From assembly GCA_963739615.1 (NCBI GenBank), contig CAVUBD010000038.1, positions 16,479 through 80,478 on the forward strand: DNA of 64,000 nucleotides. The letters are read 5' to 3'. The notes below the pieces were generated by a model. The model worked only from the letters and a program-made list of their open reading frames with translations, did not search any database and was not told the origin of the DNA. Position 1 is the stretch's first letter, and each line of letters begins with the position of its first letter. Origin of the DNA: Palsa-504 sp963739615 (GTDB taxonomy: Bacteria; Actinomycetota; Actinomycetes; Streptosporangiales; Streptosporangiaceae). A program made the position numbers and the translations under genes. Positions 60,383-64,000 of this stretch are shown piece by piece.

Positions 60383-61279
60383 GTGGACTCTCCCTCAGAC
60401 CGCCCGCTGCTGCGCATCGGCGAGCTCAGCCGGCGCCTGGAAGTCAGTGACCACGTGCTCCGGGCCTGGGAGAGCCGTTACGGCCTGCTGCACCCAGTGC
60501 GCTCCGCGGGCGGGTTCCGGCTGTACTCCGAGGCCGACGAGGCGCGGATCCGCCGCATGCAGGCATACCTCGCCGAAGGGCTGTCCGCGGCTGAGGCGGC
60601 CCGCGCTGCCCTCGGAGGCGACGCGAGTCACGCTGCCGGCGGGCTCGCCAGTCCGCCCGTGGCCGCGTCAGCGGGCAGTGAGCCTTTCGCCGGGCTCCGC
60701 CGAGCTCTCGACGCCTTCGACGAGCCGGCCGCGCAGGCCGTCCTGGACCGGCTCATGGCCGAACTGTCCCTGCCGGCCGTCCTACGCGATGTCGTCCTGC
60801 CCTACCTCGCCGACCTCGGCGAGCGCTGGCGGCGCGGGACGGCCAGCATCGCCGCCGAGCATTTCGCCAGCAACCTCATCCGCGGCCGGCTCGCGGGCCT
60901 CGCCCGCGGCTGGGGAAGCGGGCATGGGCCGCAGGCTTTCCTGGCCTGCCCGCCGGGCGAGCTGCATGACATGGCGCTGATGATCTTCGGCATCGTGCTT
61001 AACCGCAACGGGTGGCGGATCGGCTACCTGGGACCCAGCACCCCGGTCGAGGAGCTGGCCCGCGCCGCCGCCACCTCGCACCCCAACGTGGTCGTCCTCG
61101 CCGCCACCGTCCCAGGGACCCTCGAGCCGCTGCAACCCGAGCTCACCTCACTGGCCAGGCACGCCCCGCTCGCCCTCGCCGGAGCCGGCGCCACACCGCA
61201 GATCGCCAGCACGACCGGGGCCCGGCTAATGACACGCGACCCGGTAACAGAAGCCGAGCAGACCAGATGGCCGCAGTGA
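60383..61279 (+). CDS. litR: LitR/CarH-like B12-dependent MerR-family photoregulator
   Basis: A 298-residue regulator. MerR helix-turn-helix: LLRIGELSRRLEVSDHVLRAWE, RYGLLHPVRSAGGFRLYSE (1-60). The C-terminal half has a four-helix light-sensing bundle with the W-x9-EH signature (Trp149, Glu159, His160) and the B12-binding domain with the lower-ligand His195 in GELHDMA, then IGYLGPSTPVEEL. In CarH/LitR the Trp and His residues surround adenosylcobalamin, and light breaks the tetramer and releases DNA. GTG at 60383 is 7 bases after a -10-like element. The ligand pocket is complete, so it is likely functional. It probably controls the divergent and nearby genes. Confidence 0.85.
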   Translation: MDSPSDRPLLRIGELSRRLEVSDHVLRAWESRYGLLHPVRSAGGFRLYSEADEARIRRMQAYLAEGLSAAEAARAALGGDASHAAGGLASPPVAASAGSEPFAGLRRALDAFDEPAAQAVLDRLMAELSLPAVLRDVVLPYLADLGERWRRGTASIAAEHFASNLIRGRLAGLARGWGSGHGPQAFLACPPGELHDMALMIFGIVLNRNGWRIGYLGPSTPVEELARAAATSHPNVVVLAATVPGTLEPLQPELTSLARHAPLALAGAGATPQIASTTGARLMTRDPVTEAEQTRWPQ

Positions 61280-61437
61280 AACCGCTCGGCCGCGCGTGCA
61301 CCAAGACCAGCCCGACACGAGGCAACCCGCGCCTCGGTGGCGATGGCTGATCAGGCGCGGAGTTATGGCATCGGTTCGTACCAAGCTGATGTCCACGATC
61401 CTGTCGCTGGCGGCCGAGACAGCAGTTGCGGCAGGCG

Positions 61438-61569
61438 ATGCACGAGCAGCAGGTCAACGAGGAGTTCGACGCTGCCCGGGCCGGGTACCTGGCCCGCCGT
61501 GAGGCCGGGGCGATCCGCTACGTGTCGCATGAGGAAGCGGGCCGCCGCCTGGGCATGCCATCCCGGTGA
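61438..61569 (+). CDS. Putative antitoxin (small, DNA-binding type)
   Basis: A 43-residue protein, MHEQQVNEEFDAARAGYLAR, then REAGAIRYVSHEEAGRRLG. It is mostly helical with a charged C terminus, like antitoxins paired with ParE/RelE toxins. The ATG could be preceded by a longer N-terminal part that has decayed. Its stop overlaps the GTG of the toxin-like gene (GTGA), the usual order for a toxin-antitoxin pair. Confidence 0.55.
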   Translation: MHEQQVNEEFDAARAGYLARREAGAIRYVSHEEAGRRLGMPSR

Positions 61570-61816
61570 CTATCAGGTCAACTGGGAGATTCAAGCTCTC
61601 GACCAGACGGCGGGCTTCCTCCGCGACGATCCCGTCGGTGTCGCTGCGCTCTGGGTCGCTGTCAGGCAGCTCGCCGATGAGCTGCCGCCGCCGGAGTCGT
61701 TCCCTTACGGGTCGCCGGATCTGCGGCGCCTGCGGGCCGGGCGGTACCGCGTCTTCTACACGATCGACGAAGAACGGCGGGTGGTCCAGATCGACCACGT
61801 CGCCCGCCTGCCGTAG
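61566..61816 (+). pseudogene. RelE/ParE-type toxin, start frame disrupted
   Basis: About 82 residues of a RelE/ParE-fold toxin: YQVNWEIQALDQTAGFLRDD, WVAVRQLADELPPPE, DLRRLRAGRYRVFYTIDEE and RVVQIDHVARLP. The GRYRVFYTID strand and the Arg pattern are typical. The expected start GTGACTTATCAGGTC reads GTGACTATCAGG, missing one T, so the frame from the GTG goes wrong after two codons. As written no protein is made. Either sequencing error or selection against an unneeded toxin. Confidence 0.65.
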
Positions 61817-61883
61817 CCCCGGCATATCAACCCCCGGTCGGCGGTAACGTTCTGTAGCTGGCATCCGGTGATCGCCATGGTCA

Positions 61884-61999
61884 GGCGTGGACCGGTTCGT
61901 GGACCGAGCCACCCCTGCAAACGGTGCAATCAGCGCCATCGGCGGCACGACCCCGCGGTATCCGTGCAGCTAGTGCGCACAATGCATGGGGCCGTAGTT
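61884..61999. repeat. 116-bp element end repeat, copy B
   Basis: Ungapped partner of 56861-56976, with ~100 of 116 positions alike. Its last bases (GGGGCCGTAGTT) match GGGGCCGTACTT of copy A, where the tRNA core follows. Here the IS1634 element follows instead. Confidence 0.85.
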
Positions 62000-63996
62000 C
62001 CGGGGTTCCGCAGCTGATGTAGTGCCATAGGCAGTGAATATGGGGTTTGACGTGCGAGGACTTGCTGCGGCCTGGATGGAGGGCGTGTATCTAGGCCGAC
62101 TGTTTGCGCTGGTCAGGGACTCGCGGGGGTGAGCTGATAGATCTTCGGGGGCGGGTTGATGGCGAGCCTGGTGAGGATCTCCTGCTGGGACTGGCTGATC
62201 TCGGTGCGCTGGCGGAAGGTGCCGGCGGGGCCGGTGAACGTGCCGACGTGGATGCGGCTGAGCTCGCGGCGGATGTTCGGCCAGGTGGCTCCGCAGGTGT
62301 TCTCGGCGATGCGGGCCAGGAGGAGGGCGAGCCAGCACAGGATGACGTGGGCGCGGATGCGCTCTTCCTTGCGGTGGTAGACGGGGCGCAGGTCGATGAC
62401 CTGCTTCATGTCGCGCCAGCCGCGCTCGACCTGGAGCAGCTGCTTGTATCCCAGGGCGATGTCCTCGGAGGTCATCTTCGGGTCGGAGGTGCGCAGCAGG
62501 TACTTGCCGTCCAGGTTCTCCTCGGCCTTCGCCCGGGAGGCGTCGATGCGCAGCAGCCCGCCGGGAGTGGTCCGCAGGTACCGGTTCAGGCCCGGTTTCG
62601 TGGAGATGACGCCGCGCAACTCGGCGCGCTTGTCCCTGGACAGCTTGTCCGAGCCGTCGGTCAGCTCCTTGAGCTGGGCGATCAGGCGGGCGCGGATGGC
62701 GGCGTCCCGCTCGGCGCCCTCGGGGTTGTGGCAGATGACGAACCGCTCGTCCTCGGCGATCCTCACCTCCTTGACCTTGAGGTTGCCGGCGACGTCCTTG
62801 TACCGTCCCTGCCGGGACAAGGCGGCCTGCGCTTCGGCGGAGCCGGAGCGGAGCTTCTCCCCGATGATGTAGTGGTTCCCGCCCTTGCGCAGGTAGCGGC
62901 GGTTCTCCGCGGAGGTGAACCCGCGGTCGGCGACCCACACGACGCGGGACAGGGACCAGTCCCGCATGTCGTCCTTGACCTGGCGGATCAGCGCGGAGTC
63001 GGCGGTGTTCCCGGGCCAGCACCACACCCGGACCGGGATCCCGTCCCGGGTGACGGCCATGCCGATCACGACCTGGGGCAGGTCGTCGCGGTAGTCCTTG
63101 GACTTGCCGAAGGCCCGGAACGGCGAGCTGCGCTCGCCGGCCTTGCCCGCGTCCCCGGCCCCAGCGCCGTCCGCGTCCTTGCCGGCGGCCGGGCGGCCGT
63201 GCCTGTCGCGGGCGACGGGCTCGTCGGCCTCCTCCGTCTGGAAGTACGCCGAGGTCGTGTCGAAGAACAGCAGGTCCACTTCAAGGTCGAGCAGGTCCGA
63301 GACCTTCCCGAAGATCTCCTCCTCCAGGGCGCCGCTGACCTCCAGCAGCCAGTCCATCGCCCGGTAGCACGCGTCATCGGTGATCGCCCCGAGCCCGCTG
63401 ACGAGGACGTCCTCGTTCACCCACCGGGACGCGGCCAGCTTCGAGGACGGGGCCAGCGCCCGGTTCGCGGTCAGCGCGAACAGCACCCGCTCCGCCGAGG
63501 CGTCCAGCCGCCGGCCCTTGAGCAGGCGCTGCATCGCCGGGCCGATCCCCAGCCGGCCCCACAGCGCGTCCAGCACCCACGTCCCGCCCAGCGGCCTGGA
63601 CTCGGCGAACTCCAGCCCCTCCGCCGCGACGGCCCGTGCCTTCCCCGGCTCCAGGTGCCGCGCGACGGAGGCGGCCAGCCGCTGCAGCGCCTCACGGCTC
63701 GCGGCGTCCTCCCGGCCGAAGTTGTACAGGACCTGCACCTTCGACCGCTTCGCCGCCGGGTCCCAGACGTTATGGGCCAGCTGCAGATAGCGGACCTCGC
63801 TGCCGTCCTTGTTCCGCCGCGGCGTCGACCGCAAGTACATAGACTAGAGGATACGCCAGGATAACGGCCATAACCAGTCTAATTGTTCTAGTGCATGTAT
63901 CTATGAAACTTGCACCGCTGAGCACCAGCGGACACCCTGGCCTGCTTATTCATCCCGAAACGCAGCCTAGGATCCCGATCAACTGCGGAACCCCGG
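62000..63996. mobile_element. IS1634-family insertion sequence
   Basis: A 1997-bp insertion sequence. Left inverted repeat CCGGGGTTCCGCAGCTGAT (62000-62018) and right inverted repeat (63978-63996, complement) match at 18 of 19 positions. One transposase gene fills most of it. TAGTT precedes the left end and TAGT is all that is visible after the right end, a likely 5-bp target duplication. It sits where the attachment core would be expected, so it arrived after the element end was formed. Confidence 0.85.
62113..63840 (-). CDS. IS1634-family transposase
   Basis: A 575-residue DDE transposase. N-terminal part MYLRSTPRRNKDGSEVRYLQ and QVLYNFGREDAASREAL, then the core: first Asp in LLFFDTTSAYFQTEEA, second Asp in VVWVADRGFTSAENRRYL, and the Glu-containing VEDITL-like C-terminal part (VERGWRDMKQVIDLRPVYHR). 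The insert with Glu/Asp/Gly-rich tract (~215-250) is normal for the family. No frameshift is seen and both inverted repeats are present, so the element may still be mobile. Confidence 0.92.
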   Translation of the reverse strand: MYLRSTPRRNKDGSEVRYLQLAHNVWDPAAKRSKVQVLYNFGREDAASREALQRLAASVARHLEPGKARAVAAEGLEFAESRPLGGTWVLDALWGRLGIGPAMQRLLKGRRLDASAERVLFALTANRALAPSSKLAASRWVNEDVLVSGLGAITDDACYRAMDWLLEVSGALEEEIFGKVSDLLDLEVDLLFFDTTSAYFQTEEADEPVARDRHGRPAAGKDADGAGAGDAGKAGERSSPFRAFGKSKDYRDDLPQVVIGMAVTRDGIPVRVWCWPGNTADSALIRQVKDDMRDWSLSRVVWVADRGFTSAENRRYLRKGGNHYIIGEKLRSGSAEAQAALSRQGRYKDVAGNLKVKEVRIAEDERFVICHNPEGAERDAAIRARLIAQLKELTDGSDKLSRDKRAELRGVISTKPGLNRYLRTTPGGLLRIDASRAKAEENLDGKYLLRTSDPKMTSEDIALGYKQLLQVERGWRDMKQVIDLRPVYHRKEERIRAHVILCWLALLLARIAENTCGATWPNIRRELSRIHVGTFTGPAGTFRQRTEISQSQQEILTRLAINPPPKIYQLTPASP

Positions 63997-64000
63997 TAGT
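63841..64000. other. Right end of the IS and window edge
   Basis: Non-coding AT-richer leader of the transposase, then the right inverted repeat (63978-63996) and the four bases TAGT at the edge. No gene is seen. Confidence 0.6.

Overview
The window is GC-rich (about 70% by eye) and reads as chromosomal DNA of a filamentous or soil actinobacterium, probably of the Streptomyces/Streptosporangiales type. Supporting markers are a conservon (sensor kinase, roadblock, DUF742, GTPase), two DUF1707 proteins, a tandem pair of Tricorn-type peptidases, DUF6295, an actinobacterial PcrA-tudor-like small protein, DUF222/HNH debris and many GTG starts. The species cannot be named from sequence alone.

Layout. 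1-15.8 kb: mixed housekeeping and accessory genes. These are a FAD oxidase end, a decayed sensor-kinase end with an intact Rcp1-like response regulator, S4 protein, methyltransferase, two dienelactone hydrolase paralogues (one frameshifted), aldo/keto reductase, a second sliding clamp (DnaN-like), DUF1707 pair, XRE regulator, PCuAC-like lipoprotein, frameshifted DUF885 protein, DUF4232 lipoprotein, gamma-glutamyltransferase and debris. 15.8-25.2 kb, plus strand: an ABC ATPase fused by deletion to a DesK-like kinase, its NarL regulator, two ~1100-residue Tricorn peptidases that overlap end to start, and LspA. 25.5-36.4 kb: FMN hydroxyacid oxidase, a flippase/kinase-like fusion with an SGNH hydrolase, a reductive-pyrimidine-catabolism operon (amidohydrolase, dihydropyrimidinase, LLM flavoprotein), a histidine phosphatase, an HhH-GPD protein and a VOC protein with a membrane module. 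36.4-42.7 kb: DinB, TPR membrane protein with AAA+/TPR partner, aldo/keto reductase, FHA/zinc-ribbon protein, acyl-CoA dehydrogenase. 43.2-48.6 kb: the conservon. 48.6-51.3 kb: GH1 pseudogene, htpG and tRNA-Met(CAT).

The most unusual part is 51.27-64.0 kb. The last 46 bp of the tRNA-Met gene (51270-51315) are repeated exactly at 56977-57022, as expected for the ends of an element integrated into a tRNA gene. Just left of the distal copy is a 116-bp block (56861-56976) that recurs at 61884-61999 with about 85% identity. There the next base is the first base of an IS1634-family element whose right end lies 4 bp from the window edge. This predicts a third tRNA fragment just outside the window. 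I infer two decayed integrative elements in tandem. The first carries an acetate-type symporter, a globin and transposase wreckage. The second carries a B12-dependent LitR/CarH-like light-responsive MerR regulator, a divergent HtaA-like secreted protein, an SRPBCC-SDR-SOUL gene string, a truncated Hsp20 and a damaged toxin-antitoxin pair. No integrase gene is visible.

Several conserved genes carry one single-base indel each (near 5265, 11740, 16083, 18063, 44711, 48806, 57130, 57575, 61571). Some may be sequencing or assembly errors and some genuine decay, especially inside the two elements.
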